Below are positions 8,244 to 18,306 of a DNA stretch of 64,000 bases, one piece after another. The position numbers and the translations under genes were made by a program. The DNA is from Halomonas sp. UBA3074 (GTDB lineage Bacteria; Pseudomonadota; Gammaproteobacteria; Pseudomonadales; Halomonadaceae), in NCBI RefSeq assembly GCF_002366715.1, contig NZ_DFBS01000026.1, forward strand, positions 76,793-140,792, in the 5' to 3' direction. Position 1 is the stretch's first letter. Each line of letters begins with the position of its first letter. The notes beneath the pieces are model-generated. The model saw nothing but the letters and a program-made list of their open reading frames with translations. It made no database searches and was not told the DNA's origin.

Positions 8244-9311
8244 CTAATTATTTGCACTAATGCGATAAGTCCACGCGGATTCTGAAAGTAACCCACGGCC
8301 ACCGGCCAGGGTTATGGCAAGGTCATGTAGGCCTGGCCAAAGCGGTACAGTAGCCGCGCCTTTTACCGCTAGGTCGAGACGCTGCGCCATTAATAGCAAT
8401 TTATGCAGGCGTTTCATGGGCAGACGACCAATGGCTTTCTGGTAAGCCGGGCGACGCTTATCAAAGATCATTGGCTTTTGGCTTTTGCAGGCATGCTCAA
8501 AGCTTTGCCCTTGATCCAGGTGTTGATGTAGCGAGAGAAGAGTGCGTAGTTCCCGGGTCAGTGCCCACAGCACGATGGGGGCCTCGACCCCTTCGCTACG
8601 CAGGCCGTTAACAATGCGCGAGGCGCGGCTGGGTTCACCCTTTAAACAGGCATCGGCTAGGTTGAAGACATCGAAGCGAGTGCTGTCTTCTACACCCTGG
8701 GCGATGCTTTCGACATTTAAGCGCTTGCCCTGAGGATGGATCAGCGCCAGTTTTTGTAGCTCTTGATCAGCGGCTAACAGATTACCTTCAGTGCGCTCAC
8801 CCAACAGCCGGGCGGCTTCCAGATCGATTTGCAAACCGTGCAGTGACGCACGATCCCGCAGCCAGTAACCTAATCGGGAAACATCCACCGGCCAAACTGG
8901 GACGAACAGCCCGTGTTTATCGAGTGCTTTGAACCAGGCGCTCTTTTGCTGTTTGGCATCCAGCTTACCCATGCTGATCAGCAGGATATCATCGCTGTTA
9001 TCCAGCGTTTCGGCGTACTGCGCTAGCGCTTTACTGCCTTCTTGCCCTAGCTTCTGATTGCCCAAACGCAGTTCCATCAGCTTGCTGGTCGCAAACAAAG
9101 AGAGGTTGCTAGACATTTCCATCAAGCGACCCCAGGCAAAATTCGGCTCTACATCGAGCACTTCGCGCTCTTCGACCCCTGACTGCCGTGCAGCCGCCCT
9201 TACAGCATCGCAGGCGTCGCGATGCTGTAAGGGCTCATCCCCCGAGACAATCACGACGCGAGGAAGCTTTTTTGCCAACGCAGCGGGCAGCTGATCAGCA
9301 AATACCTTCAC
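8244..9311 (-). CDS. holA: DNA polymerase III delta subunit
   Basis: Delta subunit of the clamp loader, which opens the beta sliding clamp during replication. 355 residues, near the usual 340-350. It begins MKVFADQLPAALAKKLPRV with the VIVSGDEPLQ motif expected of HolA, and has the central HolA helical region (DSTRFDVFNLADACLKGE) with the C-terminal helical bundle. Its ATG overlaps the lptE stop by four bases (ATGA). The order leuS-lptE-holA is widely conserved in gammaproteobacteria and supports the call. Confidence 0.95.
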   Translation of the reverse strand: MKVFADQLPAALAKKLPRVVIVSGDEPLQHRDACDAVRAAARQSGVEEREVLDVEPNFAWGRLMEMSSNLSLFATSKLMELRLGNQKLGQEGSKALAQYAETLDNSDDILLISMGKLDAKQQKSAWFKALDKHGLFVPVWPVDVSRLGYWLRDRASLHGLQIDLEAARLLGERTEGNLLAADQELQKLALIHPQGKRLNVESIAQGVEDSTRFDVFNLADACLKGEPSRASRIVNGLRSEGVEAPIVLWALTRELRTLLSLHQHLDQGQSFEHACKSQKPMIFDKRRPAYQKAIGRLPMKRLHKLLLMAQRLDLAVKGAATVPLWPGLHDLAITLAGGRGLLSESAWTYRISANN

Positions 9312-9802
9312 TGCATGCCCTCAACATAAGCGAGACGTTCGATGATTTGCTGAGAGAGGTTCCGGGCAAGCGTCTGCTCGGCTTCCATCATCAGGGTTTC
9401 ACGGTTGAGAAGGTCATCATCGCTAACGCGAATACGCGTGCTCGTGGTCAGCGTCGAATTATTGATGTGATAGGCATTGTTCGCCCGCTCTTGTACCGAG
9501 AGCGAGGTGCTTAGCGTTAATTCATGCTCGCGACTTGCACGGCCATCGCCGCCCAAGCGCCGCTCAATTAACGCGGGGGTGCCCAGCGTGACCCGCCATG
9601 GCGCATCCGCCGTTACCTGAGTGCCTAACTGTTGAAGGCGTGCTGCCACTTGCTGTGCAACGGCGCTATTGGTATCGCCTTCCAAGGAAAGGGTAGGCAG
9701 CGTCGGCAGTGAATCGGTGCCGCGCAGCTGAAACCCGCAAGCGCTGAGCAGCATCGCCGCTGAAACGGCGATGCTAGCGGTTAAAAATGTACGTCTCTTC
9801 AT
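9308..9802 (-). CDS. lptE: LPS-assembly lipoprotein LptE
   Basis: Outer-membrane lipoprotein that plugs and folds LptD, the lipopolysaccharide translocon at the cell surface. 164 residues with a lipoprotein signal ending LLSACGFQLRG; CGFQLRG at the mature N-terminus is a hallmark of LptE (formerly RlpB). It overlaps leuS upstream and holA downstream by four bases each, so the three genes form one translationally coupled unit. Confidence 0.94.
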   Translation of the reverse strand: MKRRTFLTASIAVSAAMLLSACGFQLRGTDSLPTLPTLSLEGDTNSAVAQQVAARLQQLGTQVTADAPWRVTLGTPALIERRLGGDGRASREHELTLSTSLSVQERANNAYHINNSTLTTSTRIRVSDDDLLNRETLMMEAEQTLARNLSQQIIERLAYVEGMQ

Positions 9803-12384
9803 CCGCTCACCACGATGTTGACCAGTTTACCGGGCACCACGATCACTTTACGCACGGTGTTACCTTCAAGATAGCGCTGTACGTTTTCGTGTTCCATGGC
9901 GAGTTTTTCGATAGAAGCTTTATCCGCGCTTGCGGGCACCTCAAGGCGGGCGCGCAGCTTACCGTTAACCTGCACCACCAGCTCGATGCTATCGCGGGTA
10001 AGCGCTGTTTCATCCAGGGTAGGCCAAGTGGCTTCAATGGCCGGGCCAGTATGGCCAAGGGCTTCCCACAGGCTATGGCACATGTGCGGAGTAATCGGCG
10101 AGAGCAGCAATACGCCGGCTTCCAACGCTTCACGGCTAACCGCTAGACCCAGTTCAGAGGTGTCTTCGAACTTGCCGATGGCGTTGGAAAGCTCCATGAC
10201 CGCTGCGATCGCCGTGTTGAACGTGGTGCGGCGGCCAATGTCGTCGCTGGCTTTCTTGATGGTTTCGTGGGTTTTACGCCGCAGTGCCTTCTGGTCATCA
10301 TTGAGCGCGTCGATGTTGAGCGTTCCTGGCGTGCCCGCTGCCAAGTGGTCATTCACTTGGCGCCACAAGCGCTTCAAGAAGCGGTGGGCACCCTCAACAC
10401 CGGAATCCGACCACTCCAACGACTGCTCGGGCGGGGCCGCAAACATCATAAACAGGCGCACGGTATCGGCGCCGAACTTGTCGATCATCGACTGCGGATC
10501 AACGCCGTTGTTTTTCGACTTGGACATCTTCTCGATGCCACCCATCTCCACCGGCTCGCCGTCGCTCATCAAAATAGCGCTGAGCGGGCGGCCTTTCTCG
10601 TCGCGCTTCACTTCCACATCGGCCGGGTTAAACCACTGCTTGCCGCCGTTATCGGTAGGGCGGTAGAAGGTTTCCGCGATCACCATGCCTTGGGTCAGCA
10701 GCTGCTGGAACGGCTCATCGGAATCGACCAAACCGAAATCACGCATCAGCTTGTGGAAGAAGCGGGCATACAGCAGGTGAAGAATGGCGTGCTCGATACC
10801 CCCAATATAGAGATCGACCGGCAGCCAATAGTTGGCGCGCTCATCCAGCATGGCTTCGGTATTATCGGCACAGCAGAAGCGCGCGTAGTACCAAGACGAC
10901 TCCATAAAGGTGTCGAAGGTATCGGTTTCGCGGGTCCAGCCATCACCCAGGTCAGAGAACGCGGGCATTTTCTTCAGCGGCGAGCCCGAGGCATCGACGG
11001 TGACTTCCATCGGCAGGGAGACTGGCAGTTCGTCATCGGTCAGCGGAACGGTTTGACCTTCCGGGCCGTATTTGACCGGAATCGGCGCGCCCCAATAGCG
11101 CTGGCGGGCAACCCCCCAATCACGCAGGCGGTAGTTGGTTTTGACTTCGCCACGGCCAAGCTCAGCCAGTTTGGCAGCGATGGCATCAAAGGCTTGTTCA
11201 AAGCCAAGCCCATCGAACTCACCCGAATTCACTACTGTGCCGTACTCTGCATAAGCCGCTTCAGAAACGTCAGCGGGCTGGCCGCTTTCATCGGCGATAA
11301 CCGGTTTGATTGCAATGCCATACTTGGTTGCGAACTCCCAGTCACGCTGGTCGTGGCCGGGCACTGCCATGACAGCACCAGTACCAAATTCCATCAACAC
11401 GAAATTAGCCACGTAAACCGGCACTTCATCGCCAGTTAGCGGGTGAACCGCCATATGGCCGGTGAGCATGCCTTTTTTCTCTTTGGTGGCCATTTCGGCT
11501 TCAGAGGTGCCGCCTTTGGCGCACTCATCGCAGAAGGCTGCCAGCTCAGCGTTTTGCTCTGCCGCCTGCTTAGTCAGCGGGTGGCCAGCGGCAACCGCGA
11601 CATAGGTTACGCCTAGCAGCGTATCTGGGCGCGTGGTGTACACCGCCAGCGGGTCGCAGGTGCTGCCGTCTTTCGCTTTGATATCAAAACTGAGCTCAAC
11701 GCCACGGGATTTGCCAATCCAGTTGCGCTGCATGGTTTTGACCTGCTCCGGCCATTCAACCTTATCCAGGTCGGCCAGCAGCTCATCGGCGTAATCGGTA
11801 ATTTTCAAGAACCATAGCGGGATCTCTTTACGCTCAACCAATGCGCCTGAACGCCAGCCGCGGCCATCGATAACCTGCTCATTGGCAAGAACGGTTTGAT
11901 CTACCGGGTCCCAGTTGACCGTCGACATCTTCTTATACACCAAGCCTTTTTCGACCAGCTTGGTGAAGAACCACTGCTCCCAGCGGTAGTAGCTGGTATC
12001 GCAGGTGGCGAATTCGCGGCTCCAGTCGTAGGCAAAGCCCAGTGCCTTCAACTGATTGCGCATGTAGTCGATGTTTTGATACGTCCACTTGGCGGGCGGC
12101 ACCTGGTTCTGTATCGCCGCGTTTTCTGCGGGCATACCGAAGGCATCCCAGCCCATGGGCTGCATGACATTTTTGCCCTGCATGCGCTGGTAACGCGACA
12201 CCACGTCGCCGATAGTATAATTACGCACATGGCCCATATGCAGCTTGCCGCTGGGGTAGGGGAACATGGAGAGGCAGTAGTACTTCTCGCGGTTCGCGTC
12301 CTCTACGGCTTTGAAGCACTGATGTTTGTCCCAGTACTGCTGGGCGTCGCGTTCGATATCACGAGGGCTGTAGTGTGCGTCCAT
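9799..12384 (-). CDS. leuS: Leucyl-tRNA synthetase
   Basis: Class I aminoacyl-tRNA synthetase charging tRNA-Leu, 861 residues, the bacterial length. The HIGH motif appears as HMGH (residues 49-52 in PYPSGKLHMGHVRNY) and the KMSKS motif near residue 620 in GIEKMSKSKNNGVDP. The editing (CP1) domain is present in between, with TTRPDTLLGVTY and the downstream GHDQRDWEFA segment. First gene of the leuS-lptE-holA operon. Long frames on the opposite strand are shadows. Confidence 0.98.
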   Translation of the reverse strand: MDAHYSPRDIERDAQQYWDKHQCFKAVEDANREKYYCLSMFPYPSGKLHMGHVRNYTIGDVVSRYQRMQGKNVMQPMGWDAFGMPAENAAIQNQVPPAKWTYQNIDYMRNQLKALGFAYDWSREFATCDTSYYRWEQWFFTKLVEKGLVYKKMSTVNWDPVDQTVLANEQVIDGRGWRSGALVERKEIPLWFLKITDYADELLADLDKVEWPEQVKTMQRNWIGKSRGVELSFDIKAKDGSTCDPLAVYTTRPDTLLGVTYVAVAAGHPLTKQAAEQNAELAAFCDECAKGGTSEAEMATKEKKGMLTGHMAVHPLTGDEVPVYVANFVLMEFGTGAVMAVPGHDQRDWEFATKYGIAIKPVIADESGQPADVSEAAYAEYGTVVNSGEFDGLGFEQAFDAIAAKLAELGRGEVKTNYRLRDWGVARQRYWGAPIPVKYGPEGQTVPLTDDELPVSLPMEVTVDASGSPLKKMPAFSDLGDGWTRETDTFDTFMESSWYYARFCCADNTEAMLDERANYWLPVDLYIGGIEHAILHLLYARFFHKLMRDFGLVDSDEPFQQLLTQGMVIAETFYRPTDNGGKQWFNPADVEVKRDEKGRPLSAILMSDGEPVEMGGIEKMSKSKNNGVDPQSMIDKFGADTVRLFMMFAAPPEQSLEWSDSGVEGAHRFLKRLWRQVNDHLAAGTPGTLNIDALNDDQKALRRKTHETIKKASDDIGRRTTFNTAIAAVMELSNAIGKFEDTSELGLAVSREALEAGVLLLSPITPHMCHSLWEALGHTGPAIEATWPTLDETALTRDSIELVVQVNGKLRARLEVPASADKASIEKLAMEHENVQRYLEGNTVRKVIVVPGKLVNIVVSG

Positions 12385-12545
12385 CGGTTTATTAATGCCT
12401 TGGCGTATTCGCCCAAAAGGGGCGCAAAGTGAATGTGAGATGACATCTGTCAGATAAGTAAGGTCGATTGTATCCTATGCGGGTGTATCCTTGAACGGTA
12501 AGCCGATGATAGGAAACCGCATGCGTCGACAAAAGGAGAGGCACC

Positions 12546-13067
12546 ATGAGTGAACAACAGAATGACAATCGCCTACGCGAAGGTTACGAACGTTTGTTGG
12601 AGCGGATGCAGGGGGGCGCCAATGAGCTCACCTGGGAGAATTTACAGAAGGATCTGGACGACGCGGTTGAGTTTGAATCGGAGCTGGAAGAGTACACGAA
12701 AGATGAGCTAGCGCTGCTGCGCGCCTGGGTAGAGCGCGACCTGAAAGACATGCGTTACTTCATGGCGGATACCGGCAAACAGGTGGCCAGCTGGTTAGGA
12801 ATCGACATTGACGGCCTTTCCCGCCGCGTGGCGGAATCGCTGCTTTCGATTGCCGACCGTAGCGTGGTAGAGCGCGAACGCTTTGAGGAAGACCTGGAAG
12901 CCGCCCGCGCCGACTACTGCGAAGGCGAAATGGCCGCGCCCGGTTTAATGGCCTGCACCCACTGCGACGCCCAGGTAATGCTACCCACCGTTGCGCGCCT
13001 GGAGCCTTGCCATCAGTGCGGCCACCGCTACTTCTACCGGTTCCCCAATAAAATCATTGAGACCTGA
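12546..13067 (+). CDS. YbeL-like zinc-ribbon protein (DUF1451 family)
   Basis: 173-residue cytoplasmic protein. The N-terminal two thirds are acidic and helical. The C-terminus holds a zinc ribbon: CTHCDAQ and CHQCGHRYF. This matches the DUF1451 family (E. coli YbeL), whose function is unknown. It lies next to leuS, as ybeL does in E. coli. AAAGGAGAGG precedes the ATG. It ends five bases from the convergent membrane-protein gene. Confidence 0.88.
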   Translation: MSEQQNDNRLREGYERLLERMQGGANELTWENLQKDLDDAVEFESELEEYTKDELALLRAWVERDLKDMRYFMADTGKQVASWLGIDIDGLSRRVAESLLSIADRSVVERERFEEDLEAARADYCEGEMAAPGLMACTHCDAQVMLPTVARLEPCHQCGHRYFYRFPNKIIET

Positions 13068-13071
13068 TTTA

Positions 13072-14385
13072 CTAGGTCACCAGTAAGCTGACGCCTGCGA
13101 TCGCCCCCAGCGAAAGCAGGCTCATCACCGCCGCATATAGCAGGTTATTCTTCATCATGCGATAACCACTTACCCCGTAACGCCCCTGCAGTGAAAGATT
13201 GATGCCGGAAAGCGGCCCCACGCTGGTGCCCACCGCCCACGAGCTTAACGCCACAAACGCAAACAGCGTCTGCCCGCCGTTTTGCAGATTAAGTATCGAC
13301 GCCAACACCGACACGCCAATAATCGGGTGTAGGCCCGCCAACGCACTCAGCGTAATGGCCGCAAAACTGATCATCGCCTGTGGCGTGCCAAAGCGGGTGA
13401 ACAGCGTCCAGTCGCTACCGGCGGCAGCCGTGACCAGCGTTGATAGGCCAATCGTCGAAAGCCCCGCGGCTAAAAATAGCGAAATCTCTCCGCGCATGGC
13501 GGGTAAACGGGTCGTGGTATGTTGGCGAATTCGCCGTAGGGTAAAATGTGGCCCATGGTGCAAGTTGCTTAGCACAGCAACGCCAGGCAGTAGAAAGGTG
13601 ATAATGCTGACAATGGTCAGGGTAGGGGTGAGTACAAAGTGAAACAGCATCACCAGCGCGGCCATGCCCACCGGCATCAATAGACTGCGCGGCGACAGGG
13701 AGTAGCCATCCACCTCGCTAAGATCAAACCGGCGACGCAGCTCCAGCGTGGTCAACAGCCCCGATAGCATCGCGATGGGAAAGCCCACCACGGCGATTTG
13801 CGCATACTCCACCTCCGGCACCAGGGCGATCACCACACCCATGGAAGCAAAAAACGGCGACCACAGCGCCGCACTGGAAAGCCCGCGGTTAAGCGCCAAC
13901 AGCTGCGGCGTCGTCAACGGCCCTCGCCGGGCCAGCTTATCGCCCACCATAAACACGGTCGAAAGATTTAAAATCGTGCCCAGGAAGTGAACCCCTAGCC
14001 ATGTACTCATCACGCCACTGGCACCGGTAACACGCTTACCCGACGCGCCTTTATTCCCTTGCTTACCAATCAGCGAAATAAAGCTAACGCCGACCAGCAT
14101 CGCCGCCACAAACGAATTGCCCTGCAACATCGCGGGCCAATTCACCTCAGCCGCATACACAAACCGCGCCACCAGCAGCATTCCCACACCCAGCGCAATC
14201 AGCACGCCCGCCTGAATACGCGAACGGCGGGGAATATCCCGCCACAGCAACACAACCGCCGCCCAAAGCAAATAGCTCACCGCATGGGCGGTGCTTAACC
14301 AGCCAGTAAAGCCAATAATCTGTGCGATCAAACCAAGCAGAATCAGCACGCCCGCCAAGCGCTGCCGAGAAGTCGTCTCTTGCAT
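13072..14385 (-). CDS. Multi-pass membrane protein, possible transporter
   Basis: 437 residues with about eleven to twelve hydrophobic segments and few charged residues. Segments such as GVHFLGTILNLSTVFMVGDKL and LHPIIGVSVLASILN, and a late SWAVGTSVGPLSGINLS stretch, resemble the re-entrant and pore regions of ion-transporter superfamily carriers (DcuC/CitM/ArsB-like). I cannot assign a substrate. It stands alone: it is convergent with the YbeL-like gene and is followed upstream by a long AT-rich gap. Confidence 0.7.
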   Translation of the reverse strand: MQETTSRQRLAGVLILLGLIAQIIGFTGWLSTAHAVSYLLWAAVVLLWRDIPRRSRIQAGVLIALGVGMLLVARFVYAAEVNWPAMLQGNSFVAAMLVGVSFISLIGKQGNKGASGKRVTGASGVMSTWLGVHFLGTILNLSTVFMVGDKLARRGPLTTPQLLALNRGLSSAALWSPFFASMGVVIALVPEVEYAQIAVVGFPIAMLSGLLTTLELRRRFDLSEVDGYSLSPRSLLMPVGMAALVMLFHFVLTPTLTIVSIITFLLPGVAVLSNLHHGPHFTLRRIRQHTTTRLPAMRGEISLFLAAGLSTIGLSTLVTAAAGSDWTLFTRFGTPQAMISFAAITLSALAGLHPIIGVSVLASILNLQNGGQTLFAFVALSSWAVGTSVGPLSGINLSLQGRYGVSGYRMMKNNLLYAAVMSLLSLGAIAGVSLLVT

Positions 14386-15459
14386 GCCAAACCCTTAATA
14401 GTGAATTAGCAGGCTAATCGGATTTGCGGAGGAAGGCTATACCCCAACTGCACTGAATCCCCTACCTCAGACAGCCTACTAATAGTCAAAATAGCTTTTT
14501 TGAATCCATTCGGCTGGGGAGTTTCATACTTTATGTGCTGTATCGATATTTTAGTTGTTAAGCATAAATGACTATATTTTTGCTTCTTGAATAATCGAAA
14601 TTGGTAAAGATGTTCCTTGTTTTATCGAAATTTAGTCAGTTATTAAGTTTATATATATCAGTTGAAGTGCAGTGTGCGTTGATTGAATAATGCCTGTTTT
14701 TATATTTGATCATGGTTTTTAAGAAAATTATGTATAAGTTGATAACGGGATATAAGACAATGTGCTGAATGGTTTCTGCCAAATTTTTACAGAGTCTTAG
14801 ATGGTAAAGAGAAGGTTGTTCTTATCAGTTGATCGCTTAGGTTGAGTAACAACGATAGTTTCAGATTATGAGAGATGGGGGCTGTTAAGTTGATGTTTTC
14901 TTTATTTAATATTGGCATTTTTATATCAGTGCAGTATGCTATTAAAAAAGTGTTGATAGTATTATGAAAATAATTTTACCGTATGAAATTTCTAATGGAA
15001 GATAGGGTGCTGCATGTTTTCTTGTTTTTATGCTACAATTTATAAACTATTCGTTTGAAATAATTTTTCGAAGCTTTTTATAGTTAAAGGAGTGTTTTAA
15101 TTGCGAGTTTATGTATGGTGGTTAGTTGTTATTTATCGTTAATAATAGGTTAGGATTTCGACGAAGTTTTTCTTCTGGAGTGGTGATTTTGAATGCTAGG
15201 TAAGCTGTTAGCTCCCATAGAGCTATGCAAAAGATGCTTTTCTCTATGACCATTATCAGTCTATCTAAGTGCTTGGCAGCATCTTTCTTTATCGGACTAA
15301 TGGGTATTTATCACCAAATCTAAATTTTTAAAAACCGCTATAAAATTTGACAAAATTCACAAAATAAGAGTTTGAGAGAAAGCAATTTATAAGGACTAAT
15401 AAAGCCAAAGGAATTGTCTGCTGCAAGCGTTATGTAAAAAAACCAATGGAGAAAATTCG
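14386..15459. other. AT-rich gene-poor interval
   Basis: About 1.07 kb with no credible reading frame on either strand. It becomes strikingly AT-rich from about 14,500, unlike the GC-richer genes to its left. I found no tRNA, clear inverted-repeat element or transposase. It may be decayed or recently acquired DNA, or a long leader for the lipoprotein gene at 15460. Confidence 0.6.
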
Positions 15460-15876
15460 ATGAATAAGTACATGGCTATACTCTTCATGACTGGCTTATC
15501 AGGGTGTGCAAGTATTGATTTCAATGCCGACTCTAACGGAGCTGTTTACTACGAACCGGTTCCGTATCTTTTCTACTCCTTGACTGAAAACTGTATCCGT
15601 TCTGCAACAGCGGTGACATTGCCAGGCGAAAAAAGGTACCTAGACTTTAAAGCAGGGTTTGGGTCTTCCAGCCTCTCTGCCGAGTTTGTAAACGGACTGC
15701 TGACTAAAGTAGGTCAAACTTCTGATTCAAAAATCCCGGAAACACTTACTTCAATAGGAGCTGAGAGCATAAAGGGAGTGGGGGGCTTGAAATGCAGCCC
15801 TATTGCAGTTTTATACCCTGTTGAGAATGGCGTGCCGAATTTGAATAAACCATTGCATCTAAATCGTGGCCAGTAG
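15460..15876 (+). CDS. Predicted lipoprotein of unknown function
   Basis: 138 residues. The N-terminus MNKYMAILFMTGLSGCAS is a lipoprotein signal with lipobox LSGC, so the mature protein should begin at Cys16. A GGAGAAAA ribosome-binding site precedes the ATG. The body is polar and contains two further Cys (in TENCIRS and LKCSP) that could form a disulfide. I do not recognise a family. AT-richer than the core genes and isolated in a low-GC patch, so horizontal acquisition is plausible. Confidence 0.7.
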   Translation: MNKYMAILFMTGLSGCASIDFNADSNGAVYYEPVPYLFYSLTENCIRSATAVTLPGEKRYLDFKAGFGSSSLSAEFVNGLLTKVGQTSDSKIPETLTSIGAESIKGVGGLKCSPIAVLYPVENGVPNLNKPLHLNRGQ

Positions 15877-15977
15877 CAGTATGATAATCCAAGGCGGTGG
15901 GATATATTTTGCTTCGCCGCATTCAAAAAAATTATATCTTTGCTAGCGGCGCATTAAGTGCCCAGTCGGAGTACTTT

Positions 15978-16598
15978 ATGAACAGTGACAACACAATCGA
16001 AACAGCTCATCTTTTCCATGGTGGCTGGAAAACATCTGGCAACACAACGTTCACTACTATAACTGCGATACCTCTTGAAAAATCTAAAGTCTTTCGTATT
16101 TCATGTGTCGAGCTAGTAGATGATGATTTTTTGGAATTTAGGTTACATATTGATGGGAAAGTAATTCTCGCGCCATTAAATGAAGGGGGGAGTATATTTG
16201 TACAAGGTAAATCTGTTTCTATCGAACAAGTTGGAAACGGGGTGAATTCCCTGGCGACCTGGGAAATAGTTCAAGAAGAGCAGTTAGAATTTGAACAGTC
16301 AATATGGGTGGTTTACCCTCAAGGTGGCTCACAGAGTCTCATTGCAGCTTTTGAGAGTGAGCAAGAATTTGTCCTTGGCATCAATTTAAAAAATAATGGT
16401 TGCTCAAGTGGAAAAATGACAGTTTTTATCGATGGAAGTCCTGTTGCAGACAAAGATGGAAACTCAATTGAATTTCTTGAAGGTAGTAGTATTATTGGCA
16501 AAGGGAAAATTATATCTGTTGTCGTTAGAGGTTTATGTACTAAAAATAATAAATTTTATGGAAATATCAAGATTCAAAAAGCACATAAAATAATTTAG
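15978..16598 (+). CDS. Uncharacterised beta-rich protein
   Basis: 206 residues from the ATG at 15978, which has GGAG six bases upstream; an earlier GTG at 15897 has no good site. No signal peptide or membrane segment is visible. The sequence alternates hydrophobic and polar residues (for example FLEFRLHIDGKVILAPL and GKMTVFIDGSPVADKDG), suggesting a beta-sandwich. Not recognised. It follows the lipoprotein gene by about 100 bases and shares its low GC, so they may be one unit. Confidence 0.6.
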   Translation: MNSDNTIETAHLFHGGWKTSGNTTFTTITAIPLEKSKVFRISCVELVDDDFLEFRLHIDGKVILAPLNEGGSIFVQGKSVSIEQVGNGVNSLATWEIVQEEQLEFEQSIWVVYPQGGSQSLIAAFESEQEFVLGINLKNNGCSSGKMTVFIDGSPVADKDGNSIEFLEGSSIIGKGKIISVVVRGLCTKNNKFYGNIKIQKAHKII

Positions 16599-16933
16599 TG
16601 GATAAAAAGCGCCGTTCATTCATCACTACGTTTTTTACTACTGTTGAGCAGAGAGTTGAGTCTGTAGAAAATCAGTGCTAACTCCTAAGTTTGTCCAGAA
16701 TCGAAAGACAGATTAGAAGAGGTTACCATGCTGCGCCTCAATCGCTCTAATCATTATAAAATGCCCTGGTAATGCTCAACTACAAAATCAGCTTCATCCA
16801 GATGCTTTTGACACGCAGTGCCTATCTGATCAACCTCAAACTAGATTAAACGTCTTTTCATTCAGAGCGATGTGCTTACAAGGGGATAATGCCACGGCAG
16901 GCTCGGCTAATCATCCCCGACCTCAAAAACGCC
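16599..16933. other. Intergenic interval, no gene seen
   Basis: 335 bases between two convergent genes with no credible reading frame. A short frame after AGAGGTTACC at about 16,728 stops after 14 codons. It resembles the start region of some insertion-sequence transposase genes, but too little remains to support that. Confidence 0.45.
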
Positions 16934-17899
16934 TCACATAAATGTCCAGGCCAATACCCTCGTAACCTTATTTCCCTGCTTCATCTCTATTTCCCGCATA
17001 TCCACGGCACCGAGTTTTCCAATCAACTTCTTGGCAGGCTTAACATTGTCGGCTTTTGAAAGCAGGCTGCTAAACCAGCGGCATTGCGTTGAGTACATTT
17101 GGCTTTCTCTGATTAGCTTTTTAAGAAACAGCTGTTCGCCGCCTTTACACCAGAGCTCTGCTCCCATCCCGCCAAAATTCAGTGTCGGCGTTTGGGTTGT
17201 TGCTTTTTGTTCACCGTGATTACGTGCGAGGTTAATGCGTTTACGCTGGCTACCTTTAAGCGCTTCATCGAGCGAGGCGTGGAAGGGTGGGTTGCATACG
17301 CTGACGTCAAAGAACTCCTCTGCTTGAATGATCCCTTCAAAAATATGGTGTTTATCGGGCTGCGTGCGCAGCGTGAAGCGATCTTTAAGCGTGGGGTTAT
17401 TGGCAATGATCGTGGCGACGTTCTCAAGCGATTGAGTGTTAATGTCACTGCCCACACACTGCCAGCCGTAAATTTGGCAGGCCAGTAGCGGGTAGATGCC
17501 ATTGGCGCCCGTGCCGATATCGAGCAGCTTGATGCTGGGCTGTTCACCCCCAAGCCCAATTAAGTCCGCCATGTAATGGATATAGTCGGCTCTGCCGGGG
17601 ATAGGAGGGCAAAGCGCGCCCTCTGGAATATCCCAATCGACAATCCCGTAGTAACAATTTAATAACGCGGCATTGAGCGTTTTGACAGCCAGCGGGTCTG
17701 CGAAATCAATCGACAGCTCGCCATAAGCGTTTGGTTGCACGTAAGGGGCTAGTGCGGGTTGGCTTTTTACGAGAGCAGGGAAATCATAGCCTTGGCTGTG
17801 TCGGTTGTTTGGGTGCAGGCCTTTGCGAACAGGCTTGGCTCGGCTTTTATCGCTTCGATGAAGGGAGTTCACGGTCATGGGCCTGGGCTTGGCATTCAT
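16934..17899 (-). CDS. rlmF: 23S rRNA (adenine-1618-N6)-methyltransferase
   Basis: S-adenosylmethionine-dependent enzyme that methylates A1618 of 23S rRNA. 321 residues. The N-terminus is basic, then GLHPNNRHSQGYDF, characteristic of RlmF (YbiN). The cofactor site is LLDIGTGANGIYPLL and the catalytic motif is CNPPFHAS (NPPF type for N6-adenine methylation). It stands alone, transcribed away from the small membrane-protein gene. A second ATG seven codons in is a possible alternative start. Confidence 0.93.
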   Translation of the reverse strand: MNAKPRPMTVNSLHRSDKSRAKPVRKGLHPNNRHSQGYDFPALVKSQPALAPYVQPNAYGELSIDFADPLAVKTLNAALLNCYYGIVDWDIPEGALCPPIPGRADYIHYMADLIGLGGEQPSIKLLDIGTGANGIYPLLACQIYGWQCVGSDINTQSLENVATIIANNPTLKDRFTLRTQPDKHHIFEGIIQAEEFFDVSVCNPPFHASLDEALKGSQRKRINLARNHGEQKATTQTPTLNFGGMGAELWCKGGEQLFLKKLIRESQMYSTQCRWFSSLLSKADNVKPAKKLIGKLGAVDMREIEMKQGNKVTRVLAWTFM

Positions 17900-18060
17900 T
17901 AATAGAGTGGTTTTGTATCGCCCGTGATTATAACCTTAATGGCTGGGTTGGGCTTGCAAGGTAATGGGAGGAAAAGCGTGCCTGATCCGCTTTGAGCATT
18001 TTTCTTACTCTTTAAGCCATTATTAATGGCGAAGGCTTTAAATTTTCCAGGGGCAGCACA

Positions 18061-18255
18061 TTGCGCACCATAAATAGCTTTATCACCTTCGGTATTGTCT
18101 TCCTTGCCAACGGGATCACATTTCTTGTGGTGGGGCTAACCACTCAATTAACGACGCTTTGGCTCATTAGCTTCCCGTTTATCATGCTTGGCATTGTCTT
18201 TTTAGCCATTTCGAAGTCTCGTCGGAATGCTCGGGATAGTGCTACTTCCTCTTGA
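18061..18255 (+). CDS. Small two-helix membrane protein
   Basis: 64 residues with a TTG start preceded by AGGGG at a normal spacing. Two hydrophobic segments (FGIVFLANGITFLVVGL and LWLISFPFIMLGIVFLAI) are followed by a basic, Ser-rich tail. No family is recognised. The gene is supported only by its composition and ribosome-binding site. Confidence 0.5.
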   Translation: MRTINSFITFGIVFLANGITFLVVGLTTQLTTLWLISFPFIMLGIVFLAISKSRRNARDSATSS

Positions 18256-18306
18256 AGAGTTGGAACCTAAGTGTTCCCGCGGATAACCTGTGAGGCTTCC
18301 CCCGCG

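Noticed and set aside
10267..11439. 390-codon open frame on the plus strand opposite leuS
   Set aside because: It lies fully antisense to the certain leuS gene; its amino-acid make-up (rich in His, Arg, Gln) and lack of motifs mark it as a shadow.
16680..16770. Insertion-sequence remnant
   Set aside because: Only a 14-codon frame resembling a transposase start region; no inverted repeats or further coding similarity to support it.
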